This document shows positions 62,873 through 64,000 of a DNA stretch of 64,000 nt, piece after piece; positions within the stretch are counted from its first letter, which is position 1, and each line of letters begins with the position of its first letter. A model generated the notes under the pieces. It did no database searches, was not told the origin of the DNA, and saw nothing but the letters and a program-made list of their open reading frames with translations. The stretch covers positions 62,001 through 126,000 of the forward strand of contig JACKOW010000006.1 of the NCBI GenBank assembly GCA_024234055.1, read 5' to 3'. A program made the translations under genes and the position numbers. This DNA is from Rhodanobacteraceae bacterium (GTDB taxonomy: Bacteria; Pseudomonadota; Gammaproteobacteria; Xanthomonadales; SZUA-5).

Positions 62873-63877
62873 CTATTCATCCGTGCCTGAATGGGTGCTT
62901 GCCATCGGAGGGTTCAGGTATTCCCAGGACGCGCAGGGGCCGGCTTGCACTCCGCTGCTGAGAATTTCGCGTCGCAACCGGACAAAGTCCGATTCTTCGG
63001 CGATGGCAGGGTACTCGGTAGCCACCGATTGCCATGCTGCCATGCCATCACTGCCCTGCGCCATTCTTCGTCGCGCCACCTGGCACCCTTGCACCACCAA
63101 TGCCGAGTGCAGCTGCGGACGCTGCAGCAACCAACGCCAGACGATCTCGTCCTTCAAATCCTCATAGTGCTGCTTCTCCGATCGCTGCCTGAGCACCCGG
63201 TTGTCGCCATGCACGACATAGACCGCGACCGGCTCATCCAGACGTCCCGCGACCAGCCGTCCGCAGGCCGCCATCTTCAGCCACATGGCACTGTCCTGAC
63301 ACATGGAGAGCTCAGTGTCGAAGGGACCCGTCCTCCGCAGCAGATGCCGGCGCACGGTGATGGCCGATGTATGCAGCCAGCCGTTATTGCCCTCAACGAT
63401 GGATCGAAACAGTTCGTCCGGGTGAACGCGACGGTGCAAGCCATTGAGAACCCGAGCGTTGTAATGCTTGAGCCACCATGAGCGAAGCTCCACGGTCGCC
63501 CACCAGGTGCCTGCTGCTTCATGGACGCCGTCGACGCTCTCGTCCGCAGCCAGAACGGACACAGCGAGATCGAATCGTCCCGGGAGGTAGTAGTCATCCG
63601 CGTCAAGGAAGGCCAGCAGTTCGCACCGGGCACTCGTGATTCCAAGGTTTCGCGACGCGGAAACACCCAGCGTCTGCTGCCCGGGATGTTGCAGGCGCCT
63701 TACCCGCGGATCGCTACAGAGTATTCCCGCCTCCTCCCAGGTGGCATCACGCGATCCGTCGTCTATCACGATGACCTCGCCAACCTGGCTGGCCTCCAGC
63801 GCCGAGCTGACCGCTCGGCGCAAATGGGCGGCGCCATCGCGCACCGGCACGATCACACTGACCTCAGGTTGCCGCAT
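62873..63877 (-). CDS. GT2 family glycosyltransferase
   Basis: 334-aa soluble GT-A glycosyltransferase: VSVIVPVRDGAAHLRRAV, VIVIDDGSRDATW, GVSASRNLGITSARCELLAFLDADDYYLP with the DXD motif, and later LSMCQDSAMWLKM near the catalytic base. No membrane helix is obvious. ATG 63877 (MRQPEVSVIV) is the better start; a GTG 10 codons upstream (63907) is possible. It is transcribed with the 2OG oxygenase gene (32-base gap). It probably adds a sugar in the same surface-glycan or glycoside pathway. Confidence 0.87.
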   Translation of the reverse strand: MRQPEVSVIVPVRDGAAHLRRAVSSALEASQVGEVIVIDDGSRDATWEEAGILCSDPRVRRLQHPGQQTLGVSASRNLGITSARCELLAFLDADDYYLPGRFDLAVSVLAADESVDGVHEAAGTWWATVELRSWWLKHYNARVLNGLHRRVHPDELFRSIVEGNNGWLHTSAITVRRHLLRRTGPFDTELSMCQDSAMWLKMAACGRLVAGRLDEPVAVYVVHGDNRVLRQRSEKQHYEDLKDEIVWRWLLQRPQLHSALVVQGCQVARRRMAQGSDGMAAWQSVATEYPAIAEESDFVRLRREILSSGVQAGPCASWEYLNPPMASTHSGTDE

Positions 63878-63943
63878 GGGTGACGGTCCGGTGCAAGGAT
63901 TGAGCACTCAGCAAGACTGTTGTCGACATGGCAGGGCAACCGG

Positions 63944-64000
63944 CTAGGCTTCGTAGTGAAGCGCAGGCACCGGGGCCATTTCAAGATCCTCGGCGGCGAT
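63944..64000 (-). CDS. Possible 3' end of another minus-strand gene
   Basis: On the minus strand the frame entering from the right edge reads IAAEDLEMAPVPALHYEA and stops at 63944. It is 66 bases upstream of the GT2 gene on the same strand, as expected for a further gene of that operon. Too short to identify. Confidence 0.35.
   Translation of the reverse strand: MAAEDLEMAPVPALHYEA

Noticed and set aside
1..64000. tRNA, rRNA or prophage genes
   Set aside because: No cloverleaf with a TTCGA-type T-loop and no ribosomal or phage structural sequences were recognised; a dedicated tRNA search was not possible.

Overview
The window comes from a high-GC gammaproteobacterial chromosome. It is most likely a member of the Xanthomonadales/Lysobacterales, probably near the Rhodanobacteraceae. 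The evidence is the gene content: a Xanthomonas/Caulobacter-style TonB receptor next to a tryptophan-halogenase-like gene and an amylase, a zwf-pgl-edd-glk-eda Entner-Doudoroff operon, and intergenic gaps packed with REP-type palindromes. No rRNA, tRNA, transposase or phage gene was seen, and the assignment is by recognition only.

Left part (1-34.7 kb), housekeeping and secreted functions: the 3' part of tex; a UDP-GlcNAc-2-epimerase-like protein; polA (-); an NnrU-like membrane protein (-); an SRPBCC-type protein; bcp; an orphan McjB-like (lasso B2) protease followed by a TIGR03032 protein; a 1755-aa secreted protein of GEVED, VCBS and Calx-beta-like repeats. A maltodextrin-type locus follows (amylase lipoprotein diverging from a TonB receptor plus halogenase, with a LacI-type palindrome between them). 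Then come a HExxH metalloprotease, a SWIM/SNF2 ATPase, a secreted TIG-domain protein, ppc, a PspB-like protein and a YjdF-like protein.

Middle (35.0-41.9 kb): zwf, pgl, edd, glk and eda take glucose to pyruvate plus glyceraldehyde-3-phosphate. The four junctions inside the operon, and the region upstream of zwf, hold palindromes or 7/8-bp tandem arrays. A REP half-site has become coding sequence inside pgl, and another repeat forms the C-terminal tail of glk.

Right part (42.2-63.9 kb): a large surface-glycan or secondary-metabolite locus. It has a GT2, an FAD oxidoreductase, a GT87 and a methyltransferase. These are followed by a single-strand run of twelve genes (47804-61741): polyprenyl synthase, ABC permease, ABC ATPase with a glycan-binding-type tail, six phytanoyl-CoA-dioxygenase-like (PhyH) genes carrying seven PhyH domains, a GT4 and two N-terminal-twitch radical SAM enzymes. 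A further 2OG-Fe(II) oxygenase and a GT2 lie on the opposite strand. The likely logic is that an exported (poly)glycoside or lipid-linked product is heavily oxidised and radical-modified before or during ABC export. One PhyH paralogue has lost the iron-binding Asp (HQN instead of HQD). This locus is the best candidate for an undescribed system here.
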